Shown piece by piece: positions 1 through 11,900 of a stretch of 64,000 nt of DNA. Under the pieces are notes generated by a model. It made no database searches. It saw only the letters and a list, made by a program, of their open reading frames with translations, and was not told the origin of the DNA. This DNA comes from Bugulina stolonifera (taxonomy: Eukaryota > Bryozoa > Gymnolaemata > Cheilostomatida > Bugulidae), in assembly GCA_935421135.1 (NCBI GenBank), contig OW285191.1, positions 19,422,700 through 19,486,699 on the forward strand, read 5' to 3'. Both the position numbers and the translations under genes were made by a program. Each line of letters opens with the position of its first letter. Within the stretch, counting starts at the first letter, position 1.

Positions 1-312
1 TATTACACATGTACATACAGTTCTGTATTACACATGTACATACAGTATTGTACTACACATGTACATACAGTACTGTATTACACATGTACATACAGTATTG
101 TACTACACATGTACATACAGTATTGTATTACACATGTACATACAGTACTGTATTACACATGTATACAGTATTGTATTACACATGTATACAGTATTGTATT
201 ACACATGTACATACAGTACTGTATTACACATGTACATACAGTACTGTATTACACATGTATACAGTATTGTATTGCACATGTACATACAGTACTGTATTAC
301 ACATGTATACAC
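1..312. repeat. Minisatellite, 23-25 bp units
   Basis: About 13 tandem units built on ACATGTACATACAGTACTG plus TATTAC. Two unit lengths alternate, depending on whether the ACATGTACAT part or a shorter ACATGTATAC part is present. It is cut by the window start. Open frames across it come from the repeat and are not genes. Confidence 0.9.
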
Positions 313-480
313 TTGTACTGCAGTTGTCTTTTCCTGAAGCAGGTAGTAAGACAGGGCATACAACTCCAAATTCCTATATAATTTTGGTGTACTGAAAATA
401 TCATACAATCATACATGTTGTATAATGTGTAAGCTTTTCTAATGTTGCATTGTTGGGCTATCAGTAGCTATTGAGTATTA

Positions 481-716
481 CAGCTCAGGTACCCCTCAAG
501 TACTTCTCACTATGGCACTACAGCTCAGGTGCCCCTAGAGTACTTCTCACTACGACACTACAGCTCAGGTGCCCCTTAGGTACTTCTCACTATAGCACTA
601 CAGCTCAGGTGCCTCTAGAGTACTTCTCACTATGACGCCACAGCTCAGGTGCCCCTAGAGTATTTCTCACAATGGCACTACAGCTCAGGTGCCCCTAGAG
701 CACTTCTCACTATGGC
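481..716. repeat. Minisatellite, 40 bp x 6
   Basis: Six tandem copies of a 40-bp unit containing CAGCTCAGGTGCCCCTAGAG and TACTTCTCACTATGGCACTA. It lies downstream of the end of gene 1. Confidence 0.9.
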
Positions 717-740
717 ATGGTAGTCCTTTATATATTGCAG

Positions 741-746
741 TTTATT
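741..746 (-). terminator. Candidate poly(A) signal of gene 1
   Basis: AATAAA on the minus strand, about 250 bases beyond the stop codon at 997. It is the nearest perfect hexamer I found, although the distance is longer than for the other paralogues. Confidence 0.4.
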
Positions 747-996
747 GAACAACAACCGAACTAAAAAGTCACTAGTATTATATACTATACTTTATATAAT
801 ATTATCATAGTAATAGTGTATATATTTTACATGTATTCAGCTAATTGGTTTTCTAAAATAGTACATGTAGATATTTCAATTTGTGTTGTATAAGATTAGG
901 TAATGCAGAAAGTATGGGAGCAGGTTTATCCACATGGAATTTCTCCTTGTACACTTGATAGCTGCATATATGCTACTATATAGTAGTGTATGAATG

Positions 997-3683
997 TTAT
1001 GTTCTGGATGCTGTCCTTCTTATTGCTCCAGTTAGAAACTTATAGGGGGCACAGCAGCACCCGCTGTCTACTCTCACGTATCTCCAGGTCAGCTGATGGT
1101 GTCTGTAGACAAAGAGCCTAATCCAGGCTTTTTCTAGAACGCATTGACCTCTCCACCATTGCCCAGTTGCCACCTGAAGAGATACGTGTAAGTACATGTA
1201 TATGGAAGTGTTATGTGAAGTCATAGCTAAGAGTGTCACGTGTGCATGGGGTACAACAATTCTATGTAAATACATGTAAGTGCATGTAGGTATATGTAGA
1301 CCTAGTACAAGTACATGTAAGTGCATGTAGGTATACGTAGACCTAGTACAAGTACATGTAAGTGTATGTAGGTATAAGTTGACCTAGTACAAGTACATGT
1401 AAGTGTATGTAGGTATAAGTTGACCTAGTACAAGTACATGTATGTGCATGTAGGTATAAGTTGACCTAGTACATGTACATGTAAGTGTATGTAGGTATAA
1501 GTTGACCTAGTACAAGTACATGTATGTGCATGTAGGTATAAGTTGACCTAGTACATGTACATGTAAGTGTATGTAGGTATAAGTAGACCTAATACATGTA
1601 CATGTACATGTATGTGTGTTGCTACTAAGAAAAGATGTCTACTTACTTGCCCAGAGCAGTACCTGCTTCGGCATGTACAGCGTGTGATGTACTGTTTAAA
1701 CCAGGGGAGCTGAACAATACCCCACAGTTGGCCATTAATCCAGTAAGAGTCGTACAGACGGGAAAAGCAGTTTTCAGGGCACCAACTCACGCTTGAAAAT
1801 ATACGATGAAAATGTAAGTTGGTGTAGTGGTGCAGGTAAGTAATATGTAGGTTAGGTATATTAGATACAGTATATGCTTATATTATGTGTATACATTTTT
1901 TACTAGTGGCAGGAATGGGTAACTTGCATTAGATAAAACCTACATGTGCAGTACATGAAATTTTACTTACAACGGTTTTTGATGGTCCACCTGTCTCACG
2001 TATTCGCTTTCAATTGATGGGGCCACTCTAATCTTACTCGGTGCAGCAGATTCGAATCCCTATAAAATATGGTGCTAATGATATGGGAAATAGTTTCATG
2101 GAATATACATGTAATACTGTTAAGCTAAATGGTCCCATAGAATATACAAGTACATGTAGTACTGTTATGCAAAATGGTCCCAGCAAAGATCAACTCTATT
2201 GCTTACACTCAGCACTGCTCTAGATGACACTAGCTTACGGCTCACTGCACTTTCCATCTCCACCTCTTTATCGCAGAAGCTATAATCTTCTCTTTCACAC
2301 TCTGCCTGACATAGTGGGACACAGGCTATGCCTATAATAGCTACCAGCAGCAGCAACTACAACATATATCATCCCCGTTGTAATGGTGAGATATTGGGAG
2401 ACTATGGCTAAGATTAAACCAGACACAAACAGCATAAGTGAAACCTTATGTGGATGTAATAGAACTGTGTGGCTATATATACATGCATATATATATGCAG
2501 TATGATGGCATACGAGATACGACTATAATTACAAGGCAGGCCGGCTCCCAACCTGGGGTACATGTAGCCCTAGGGGTATATTTTAAAAATCTAGGAGAAA
2601 CAAAACAAGTCATCGACTTAATAAATCTTTGACAGTGACTTTCAGTTACAGACAGTTATGAATTATAATCATCTATTATTGAGCTGAACTAAAGCAAAGG
2701 AAGTTGAGCTAAACCAGTGTGAAAGCCATAAAACTCTACCATCTGTGAAAGTTTGAATTATTTGAAGCCATTTCTATAGTGCTCTGCAGGGACCAAGGCT
2801 AACAGTTTGAACTAATCAAGTTTTTTAATTATGTGAGGTTTGAATTAAGTAAGTTTAATAATGTATACATGTAATATTAATGGAATTAAACCAAAGATAT
2901 CCTTGATTAAACACAGTTTTACAAAGGAGTACGTTGTTTGCTAAATGACTGCTAAGGGGTACTTAGGATAAAAATGGTTGGGAACCCCTGTTATAAGAGA
3001 ACACTATCTGGTTAAGCAATGCTACTACAAAGTACACCAGGCATCACAAGTCACATGACTTCACAAGACTTAGAGCCAAGTTCCCAGTCAACTCATATTA
3101 AGTCACAAGCGACATTTAAGTAACAAAATAAGTCACAAACTAAGTCACAAGCAAAGTCATAAGTCAACTGACACCAAGCCACAAGTAAAATCACAAATAA
3201 AATCACAAATCAAGAGCTACATGTAGAAAGTTTGAATTGAGACCAGCCATGAGCTAGTGCTTGTACTAGTCTGCTAGTCTATTAGTAGGCTAAATATAAA
3301 ATTAGCCACACACCATCCTCAAATTGCTTTTTACTATGAAAGGGTATACAGCATAATGTTACGCTCAGAGTGAAGATTTACCATATTCAGGAATACATAC
3401 TATGCAATAACATGCGGAGTATAAAATTATCTATACTATACGTATGTGTGTAGACCTTTTATCTCTATACATAAAACTCTCTGGCATGGACTGTTATATG
3501 GGTATTAAATACAAAAGAAACTTGCTAGAAGCATTTGCTTAACTGGATGCGTATTCAAGCAATAATACAGGCTACATGTACATGAAGTCAGTAGTTAAAA
3601 TAATATCATTATTATATAATTATAAAGTGAAAGCTTACCATGTATCTGCCTGTCACTTGTATTTCCACAGTAATGGCTGCCAT
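997..3683 (-). CDS. Paralogue 1: secreted NGF/Spaetzle-like cystine-knot protein
   Basis: Five exons, 201 aa: 3639-3683, 2207-2356, 1971-2059, 1647-1791, 997-1173, with introns in phase 0,0,2,0. The start is the first ATG after a TATA box (3742-3749) and sits in GCCATGG. Exon 1 gives 15 residues, longer than the 7 of its relatives. Exon 2 supplies the hydrophobic core LLLLVAIIGIACV of a signal peptide, then two cysteines seven residues apart. Exon 4 reads GQLWGIVQLPWFKQY followed by RCTCRSRYC. Exon 5 has RGQCVLEKAW and WRYVRVDSGCCC. The FKQY and W-R-aromatic-V/I-R-V/I-D-x-x-C-x-C patterns are those of vertebrate neurotrophins (NGF: WRFIRIDTACVC). It lacks the cysteine that the other seven genes have just before the WKW motif. 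No dibasic cleavage site is seen between N-segment and knot. Inferred role: extracellular ligand. The gene model is strong; the family call rests on motif matching. Confidence 0.85.
1262..1612. repeat. Minisatellite in intron 4 of paralogue 1, ~41 bp x 8
   Basis: Units contain AAGTGTATGTAGGTATAAGT and GACCTAGTACAAGTACATGT. The array fills most of the 473-bp intron between exons 4 and 5 (1174-1646). Confidence 0.9.
2357..3638 (-). other. Intron 1 of paralogue 1
   Basis: A 1.28-kb intron from GTAAGC (minus strand, at 3638) to the acceptor TTGTAG next to 2356. It includes a degenerate tract of AAGTCACAA words at about 3040-3215 and otherwise AT-rich unique DNA. No further coding signal seen. 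Confidence 0.7.
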
Positions 3684-3715
3684 GGCGAGGAAAGTCTATG
3701 ATATGGACTTGAGTT

Positions 3716-3800
3716 GTTGATATTCCTTTCTATTTGCCTCTCTTATATACCCTCCAACCAGGATGTGCTGGTCCAGAAAGTCTGCTCTCCTGGCCAATCA
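3716..3800 (-). promoter_or_regulatory. Promoter of paralogue 1: CCAAT + TATA
   Basis: On the minus strand TATATAAG occupies 3742-3749. A TCA initiator-like site falls about 31 bases downstream (3718), giving a 5' UTR of about 35 nt. A CCAAT pentamer lies at 3794-3798 (plus orientation), about 80 bp upstream of the inferred start site. Confidence 0.6.
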
Positions 3801-4261
3801 GCAGCCAGAATTGGTGGATTAATTGTAACTAATCCGTACCATCCAGGTGCTGTTCATGAACTATAATTACATAAGAATGTTGACATTCAAATGATATAAT
3901 CTTGATTTGTGTTTATCTGTAGCGTTTGTTGCGAAATTAGTTGAAAAAACCACGAGTTATCTGACCATGTGTTATTTGACTTTCTTATCTGGTCACCAGG
4001 AAATATATTACTCATCCGATACAGTGTTAGCAAACTACAGCGTCTCTAGGTAAAATCAGTATTACAAGCACAATGTCATCCATAGAATGTATATACATGT
4101 GTGTTGTATATTTGCCAAATATTGTGCATAAAATGTCAATGCATGTGTTATTGTTCGTAATCCACAGAGAGGCTGATTGAACAGTCCATTTTAATTACTG
4201 TGTTAATTAATAGACTATGCGCATAATTTTACCTGCATATCTTTTCGGCACCAAACCTTGG

Positions 4262-4545
4262 GGGCTGACCTTGTGCCCTTGGCCCTCGGGTACCTGATAT
4301 TATGCCCTAGTCATCCCTCCAGTTGTCTGCTATCACCTCTCGGGCACCTGTTGTTACGCCCTAGTCATCCCTCCAGATGTCTGCTATCACCCCTCAGGTA
4401 CCTGTTATTATGTCCTAGTCATTCCTCCAGATGTCTGCTATCGGCCCTCGGGTACCTGTTACTATGTCCTAGTCATCCCTCCAGAGGTCTGCTATCACCC
4501 CTCAGGTACCTGTTATTATGTCCTAGTCATTCCTCCAGATGTCCA
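4262..4545. repeat. Minisatellite, ~54 bp x 5
   Basis: Five units containing CCCTCGGGTACCTG, TATGTCCTAGTCAT and CCCTCCAGATGTCTGCTATC. Divergent copies. It abuts the retrotransposon remnant that follows. Confidence 0.85.
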
Positions 4546-4606
4546 CTTGTAAACTTTTTTGTAACAATTATTTTATGGCGGATGTAAGCCGACCTTAGGT
4601 CGGCCC

Positions 4607-5640
4607 TTAGGCTCGTGCCATCTGACGGGAGCCCTGTCTATGTCTACAAGCAGTTGAGGAAGTAGGAAGTGGCAGAGAATGCACAGAGTGTCGAGTTGGA
4701 TAAGTAGGGTCTGATGACAAGCTGTTGCGGAACTTGTAATGAACAATGATACATATTCCAAGTGTGAGAAGTTGATAATACATACATGAAGAATCTTTGC
4801 TCGCTGGGAAAGTAATACAGAGGAATAAGTTTATCCTAAGTATGACCAACACTTTATTTAGATATGCATTTGGGGCATTGCCCCAGGCTTCAATGCAGTA
4901 TAATATTTTACTATTTATTAGAGAGATGTGCAGCAGTATAAGGGTAGCAGTTGGCAAGACGTAAGATGCTTGGTGGATAAAACCCAAGTTTTATGCAAAT
5001 CCAACCTGAATTTCTTGTACATTATTTAGTAAGTTTACATACATGAGCTAACCAACCTATTGTTATACCCAGAAGTTTTATATTTTCTGCTTCAAAGACG
5101 AAGTTGTTGTTTATCTTTATCTAGTTTGCCACAAAAATTTTGCTAGTTTTTTATTATGATGTAGTTTGTTTTTTCTGTATTTAGCTCTGGTTGCACCATT
5201 TTCTTAAGTTATTTCATTCAACTTCATTTAAATCATGTCAATTTTGACATTAATATGATTTGAAGAAAAGAAGAGACTTGTACTCAATAAAAAGAATAGT
5301 TTTGAAAATTGAGGAAGATTTAATGAAGGAATTCATGTATAATGAAAACAATTTCGGTCCTAAAATTGATGCTTGGGGAACACCACAGGAGATAGGAAGA
5401 GACTGTGAAATATACTTGTTTATTTTTACACATTGAAAACGATTAGATAAATGACTTTTTACAAGCTGAACAGTTTTATTTGAAAATTTAAGGGTTTAGT
5501 TTTTATAGTACTAGTAATATACTGGGGTCTATAGTGTTGAATGCCTTTGACAACTCTAAAAATATCCTGAAGATAACCTGACTTTCATTTAAAGCAGCAA
5601 AAGTGAATTGTTTGTAAATTTAAGGGGTGCTTCACATATG
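4607..5640 (-). mobile_element. Decayed non-LTR retrotransposon (reverse transcriptase remnant)
   Basis: Minus-strand translation in shifting frames shows conserved reverse-transcriptase blocks in order. Near 5560-5620 is FLELSKAFNTIDPSILL (consensus LDLSKAFDTIDHSILL). Near 5350-5400 is [16 protein letters not shown] (consensus GVPQGSILGPLLF). In the uninterrupted 126-codon stretch 4607-4987 is the thumb-like LINSKILYCIEAWGNAPNAY. The first catalytic aspartate has become Glu and the next conserved Asp is Asn. Stops and frameshifts separate the blocks and no YADD box is visible, so the element is dead. The style is CR1/Jockey/RTE-like. Confidence 0.8.
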
Positions 5641-5699
5641 CCTTTCTTATTTTAAAATCTGTATTGAATATTACAAATTATATTTTCCACTTTAATATA

Positions 5700-6235
5700 T
5701 TCTTCACCCAAGTGTTCTTCTATACAGCTTTTACCAGCTTGTGAATAATTGAGTATGTGGCCAGGTCACCTACGGGATTGCATCATTTATTCTATTCAAT
5801 TAAATTTATAAATTTGTAGTCATAGTGGGTAACCAAATGTACATGTATATAAGTTTATATCAGCGCAGGTAGGATCTCGAATGGTCTTGTTAAGTAGCTC
5901 TGATTGGCTCTTATCTGGCCAATCAACTTTGAGATATAGAGCAAATAGTTTACTAATAAGGAAATCCTGCCACTATATTATTTATTTCATCTAATTGTCA
6001 TATTTGACTCTCTCGAGAAATCTATGGCTTCTACCTAGACTAGATCAACCTGCAAGATTTATTTTTGATGGGATAAAATCAGTTTTGGAACAGCATATTC
6101 ATCCAATCATAAGCAAACAGATTTAGAGACTGGTGATACCAGGTTCCTAATCCTTTATATTAATTGGTTGCCTGGAATACAAGCTGTCAGACTATGATCA
6201 TTGCTTATTTATTGTTTCGTAATAAATAAGCCTAG
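5700..6235. other. AT-rich DNA without recognisable feature
   Basis: No coding pattern, array or inverted repeat was recognised here. Part may still belong to the retrotransposon remnant. Confidence 0.4.
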
Positions 6236-6248
6236 GTGATTAGACAGC

Positions 6249-6550
6249 TACATGTACGTGTACATGTACATGTACATGTACATGTACATGTACATGTACA
6301 TGTACATGTACATGTATGTGTATGTGTACATGTACGTGTATGTGTACATGTACATGTACGTGTACATGTACACATACACGTACATCTACACGTACATGTA
6401 CATGTACGTGTACGTGTACGTGTACGTGTACGTGTACATGTACATGTACGTGTACGTGTACATGTACGTGTACGTGTACATGTACGTGTACATGTACGTG
6501 TACGTGTACATGTACGTGTACGTGTACATGTACACGTACATGTACATGTA
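6249..6550. repeat. Hexanucleotide array of TACATG / TACGTG
   Basis: About 300 bp of alternating purine-pyrimidine hexamers (TACATG, TACGTG, TATGTG), almost wholly self-complementary. Open in several frames only because of the repeat. Confidence 0.95.
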
Positions 6551-6640
6551 GATGCTCATCCGAGCATCATCATCAGATGATGATGATGCTTGGATGAGCG
6601 TTGAAATATTAGGAAAAAATAAAAATAAAAATGCGTCTTG
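6551..6640. repeat. Palindrome plus CGCATTTTTATTTTT-type tail
   Basis: Left arm 6554-6574 (GCTCATCCGAGCATCATCAT...) and right arm ending at about 6599 form a stem of about 21 bp with one mismatch around an AGA loop. It is followed by TTGAAATAT and an A/T tract ending AATGCGTCTT. A related single-arm copy lies at 55437-55500, so this is a dispersed unit. Confidence 0.7.
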
Positions 6641-6679
6641 TATTGCTATTTATAATATTATGACATACTATGTACACAT

Positions 6680-6805
6680 CTGTATGTAGTATCTGTATGT
6701 ACGTGTCTGTATGTACATGTCTGTATGTACATGTCTGTATGTACATGTCTGTATGTACATATCTGTATGTACATGTCTGTATGTACATGTCTGTACATGC
6801 ATACA
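6680..6805. repeat. 12-bp array
   Basis: About ten copies of TGTACATGTCTG-type dodecamers (GTATGTACATGTCT). Confidence 0.9.
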
Positions 6806-7199
6806 TACATTGTATAACTAGCTTACCAAACATGTGTTATGTCCCACACAGAACATTTCTCATTAAAACATTGACATTATTCAGCACTATTACACATTGA
6901 TCTCTAAATCGTGATGTATATGTACATGTTTATGGTGTTGACATTGGCACATTTGCATTTTGTTCCACTGTTTCACTAATTTCTTGGCAATTATATTGAT
7001 GCACTGGTGTTTGTTATTCGTGGGACTACCTACTGTACTTTGTATGTATATGATCATGATTTTGTACCACTAGTAACTTGACCCATTTTGGTTCGATACT
7101 GACCTGGATGTGCTGGTTGACTTTTTGACATCAGATCGGAACTAAGTTTCATAAAGCAGTGCGAGTTTGCATTGTAACTATGGTATTGTGTGTAGGCTG

Positions 7200-7720
7200 C
7201 TGTTGGATGAAGTTATCTTACTGAGCTGAACTCATACAGGCTCATGCTGTTCACTGCTAACGGTAGGGTATCAGGCATTCCTCTCTAGCCTTGGGTCTTT
7301 TCAAGTACAGTCCTATGGCTAGTACTAAGACCTAGTTCATCTAGCTACATGAGTCATCCCCACACCACCGGGTCTTGCGTTAATGCTGAGAACTTCAACA
7401 ATACCTTCGGGCCCCGGGAGCCCCTCTGTTTTACCACCATAACTCGATGTGTGTTGACAATTTGTCAGACTCGACATGCACACTCTCTCTAGCCCTAGGT
7501 CCTCTTGCTTGGCCAGCCAGTCGTGACTTTTCCACTGTACTCTGGCCTGTATGCTGGGCACCTGCGCCTCAGCTACCCAACCAGACAACAATATAGCATT
7601 ATAATCGAGTGCTACAGGAAGCAGTTGTCTGCTTGTGTCACATTTCATACAGGATATGATAACTTCTACTCCCACTTTCATATGCCTGCTTGATAGGCAT
7701 GTGAGCATGACAAACACATG
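7200..7720. other. Higher-GC unassigned block
   Basis: This 0.5-kb stretch is richer in G+C than its neighbours and holds a 126-codon minus-strand open frame (7337-7717). I recognise no domain, splice-supported exon or repeat. It may be a fragment of an unknown transposon. Confidence 0.25.
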
Positions 7721-7864
7721 TGATAGTCATTACACTATCACAGCTGGTAGGAGCGGGCAACTCCCAGATAAGTACATTGTATACACTTGTAAACTTTGTG
7801 TGCATTATTCTAGTTCATTCATCCTAGCCTCCAGTGTCTCTTAGGCAATAATACAATATACATG

Positions 7865-8010
7865 TACATGTATGTAGTGTAAACACCGCCCTTGTATATA
7901 TCTGTAGATGTGTGTAGTGTACACTATCACCCTTGTATATATATGTAGATATATGTAGTGTACACTATCACCCTTGTATATATAATGTAGATATGTGTAG
8001 TGTACACTGT
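7865..8010. repeat. Short minisatellite, ~41 bp x 3
   Basis: Three copies of a unit with GTGTAGTGTACACTATCACC and CTTGTATATATATGTAGAT. Confidence 0.8.
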
Positions 8011-8019
8011 AGGGTGCGT

Positions 8020-8790
8020 TACAGCTTACATCTACATGTTAATAATATGTCACTGTAAATTGTACTGTCTACGTCCAACATGCACCTGTAGGATAGCATG
8101 TTTTAGCAACATGTACATGTATAACATTATTTCATGTTACAAACTATTCTATAGTTAGTGATTTAAAACAGTCTCTACTGCTACTGGCAGCCATTTTGTT
8201 GCCGACATTCAGGTGAAATTTTTTCAGCAACTTGTTGACAATGATTCAATGTAACTAAGAATGATGATTGATTAACTCAACAATAATCATCGATTACGTG
8301 TGATAATGGGTATGCAGAATAAAATTGTTCAACAAATGAATTCAACTTTCAAATAATGCTAATCACTGCTGATGTGCTGCATCCCTCTCCTCACAAGTGT
8401 GTACATTTATAACGTAGGAAACATAGAGCTTTTATATTTAATCTTAGCAGTCCTCCTCATTATCCCTTAAGGAATGATTGTACTAAATGCACATTTATAT
8501 TCTGTGTTATTTGGACATAAGCAAGCACAATGGCATCCAATTATGAGTGTGTGGGCTTTGCTAAAACCTAAATGTAGTTTGAAGCCGCTGCTTATATCTG
8601 ATGAATAGATTGGTAGGTAGGCTGAGCTTAGAGGTCTGTGGGTAGCAATCATACCTGATCTTAACCACCTGATCTCTTCTCTTAGCCTTGTTACAATAAG
8701 AAATCAGTAAAAAATATTGTACCCTGGCTGCTGCTTTATGTGTTGTGAATGCATCATGAATAATACATCATTTGTTACATATGGACTCCA
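8020..8790. other. Unassigned intergenic DNA
   Basis: AT-rich DNA without a recognised gene. A 61-codon minus frame at 8467-8652 has no supporting motif. Confidence 0.3.
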
Positions 8791-8792
8791 AC

Positions 8793-8798
8793 TTTATT
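8793..8798 (-). terminator. Poly(A) signal of paralogue 2
   Basis: AATAAA on the minus strand, 130 bases beyond the stop codon at 8928. Confidence 0.6.
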
Positions 8799-8927
8799 AG
8801 CTTTAGCTCCTCGTGTATAGCAATATTGGTGAGTGTTTTAGTAGCTTACAGAGTTACCTGCACTTGTGGTATTGAAACCCTTTCGGTATTACTCGAGGAA
8901 AAAGCTACCAGTACAAATTCTGGCAAT

Positions 8928-11900
8928 TTATGAAACAATTCTTTTGAAGGTGTAAGGGCGGCAGGTACAGCCATTTGGTACCTTCACCCATTTCCAGGCT
9001 AAGTAGCAGCCATTGTAAGCCAGAAGCATCTTCTCATATCGGTATAGTTTATCACAGCTTCCATACCATTCTACTATGCCATCTCCATCTACCTACAATT
9101 AGTTTCATAGCACATCTAGTTACCTACGATAGTATTTTACTTTACAGCGTAGATTTTTAGATTGCTAGATTGATTTGTGGAATCTATTATTTGTGTTACA
9201 TATACTGTATATACATAATAATGTATTTATTAAATATTTTATTAATATCTTACGAAATCGCTACAATGGAGTTTGTCACAGTAACAGGAGTGGATGTATT
9301 GATAGAACCTCTCTGTCCTCACCACATCCCACCAAGCCCCATCTACGATGACGCGGATAGGGTACTCTATGTAACATCTGGAATGGCAGAGGTTTGGTCT
9401 GCAACGAGAGTAGAGATTCAATCACCAGAATGCATGTTTTATTCTGTGAAATAATGTTCTGGGACCAAATCAAAATTGTATATAATCAATCGGATACTAT
9501 TTGCACTAACGGTAGCCTTAGTTCCTGCTTGATTTACACTAATGGTAGCCTTAGTTCCTGCTTGATTTACACTAATGGTAGCCTTAGTTCCTGCTTGATT
9601 CACACTAATGGTAGCCTTAGTTCCTGCTTGATTTACACTAATGGTAGCCTTAGTTCCTGCTTGATTTACACTAATGGTAGCCTTAGTTCCTGCTTGATTT
9701 ACACTAATGGTAGCCTTAGTTCCTGCTTGATTCACACTAATGGTAGCCTTAGTTCCTGCTTGATTTACACTAATGGTAGCCTTAGTTCCTGCTTGATTCA
9801 CACTAATGGTAGCCTTAGTTCCTGCTTGATTTACACTAATGGTAGCCTTAGTTCCTGCTTGATTCACACTAATGGTAGCCTTAGTTCCTGCTTGATTTAC
9901 ACTAATGGTAGCCTTAGTTCCTGCTTGATTCACACTAATGGTAGCCTTAGTTCCTGCTTGATTTACACTAATGGTAGCCTTAGTTCCTGCTTGATTCACA
10001 CTAATGGTAGCCTTAGTTCCTGCTTGATTTACACTAACGGTAGCCTTAGTTCCTGCTTGATTTACACTAATGGTAGCCTTAGTTCCTGCTTGATTTACAC
10101 TAATGGTAGCCTTAGTTCCTGCTTGATTTACACTAATGGTAGCCTTAGTTCCTGCTTGATTTACACTAACGGTAGCCTTAGTTCCTGCTTGATTTACACT
10201 AATGGTAGCCTTAGCTCCTGCTTGATTTACACTAATGGTAGCCTTAGTTCCTGCTTGATTCACACTAATGGTAGCCTTAGTTCCTGCTTGATTTACACTA
10301 ATGGTAGCCTTAGTTCCTGCTTGATTTACACTAATGGTAGCCTTAGTTCCTGCTTGATTCACACTAATGGTAGCCTTAGTTCCTGCTTGATTTACACTAA
10401 TGGTAGCCTTAGTTCCTGCTTGATTCACACTAATGGTAGCCTTAGTTCCTGCTTGATTTACACTAATGGTAGCCTTAGTTCCTGCTTGATTCACACTAAT
10501 GGTAGCCTTAGTTCCTGCTTGATTTACACTAACGGTAGCCTTAGTTCCTGCTTGATTTACACTAATGGTAGCCTTAGCTCCTGCTTGATTTACACTAATG
10601 GTAGCCTTAGCTCCTGCTTGATTTACACTAATGGTAGCCTTAGTTCCTGCTTGATTCACACTAATGGTAGCCTTAGTTCCTGCTTGATTTACACTAACGG
10701 TAGCCTTAGTTCCTGCTTGATTTACACTAATGGTAGCCTTAGCTCCTGCTTGATTTACACTAATGGTAGCCTTAGCTCCTGCTTGATTTTGTTAAGTTTA
10801 GCAGCTGTTTACGATGAGGACTATTTTTGTTAACTTTTTATTCTAATAAAACTTGCACTACCCAACACACAATTTGAAACTTCCTTACAGAATATTAGTT
10901 CACCTTGATTTGGTTACTTGGTTTAACTTGATAACTTACTCATCTAGTATACCTTCTACCTGAGCATCAGGGTAGTTCTCAGTCTCCAACCTCCACTCCG
11001 TCTGCAGGTGCTACAATAGTAAAGCTTGTTAGTCATCTAATGTGCATCTATGATAATATAAATACAGTGGAACTTGGATAACTCAGACTTCAGCGGACCA
11101 ACAAAAAGGGTCTGAGTTATGAGAAGTTTGAGTTAAGTGATCATATATAAAGACAGTATAATTTCTGCACAGCCATTTAGGAATACAGTATAGGCCTAAT
11201 AAAAGGATGATAGATGAAAGATGAAAGGATCATGTAGGTCTTGCAGCACAGACTCAATAGTAGTGAATGTGAAATTATTTAGTAAACAACTCTGTAATAG
11301 TTTATTACTTCATTGGCTTTCACTGGAAATATTGACAATGTCTGCTTGTTTGTACAAGTGTTTAGTATAATTAGCTAAGCTAGGCCCGTCATAGGTTTAA
11401 AAATGGCCATTGCAGTAGCCAAAAGCTATAGGACATAATAATTTTTACGGTGGCTGCTTTATAATCCAGTAGTTTATTACTATTCATAACCTGGCTTGCA
11501 AGAAATTGTTCGAGTTAGGGCAGTAAAGTCTGAGTTATCTAAAGCCAATTATTATCATTGCCCAGGCTGGGACCTTGTGGGGTAGGCTGAGTTATCCAAT
11601 TATCTGAGTTATGCGAGGCCGAGTTATCCAAGTTCCACTGTAGTTGGGGGTAATTGAGTATAAACTTGGGCCTACAATGTATATGTCTAAATATCAATGT
11701 TCATTTACATGTAGGTTTTATCTAAAACATCCTAGCTTAGGACACAGTCAAGTTGTTTTATCACCTGGGGCCCTGAGAGAAGGACTTACTCTATATAACA
11801 GCAGCAGTAGGCAGGGGTGTCGGGAGATCTGGAGGTACAAGGTATGGAGTTAAGGAAAGCTCAGACTTATCGTTGAATTTAATTTGAACTGTTAGTTAGC

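Noticed and set aside
9170..9454. 94-codon plus-strand frame
   Set aside because: It is the antisense of exon 4 of paralogue 2, whose splice sites, phase and family motifs are all present on the minus strand.
9394..10833. 479-codon plus and 406-codon minus frames
   Set aside because: They coincide with the 33-bp array in intron 3 of paralogue 2. Unit length divisible by three explains both.
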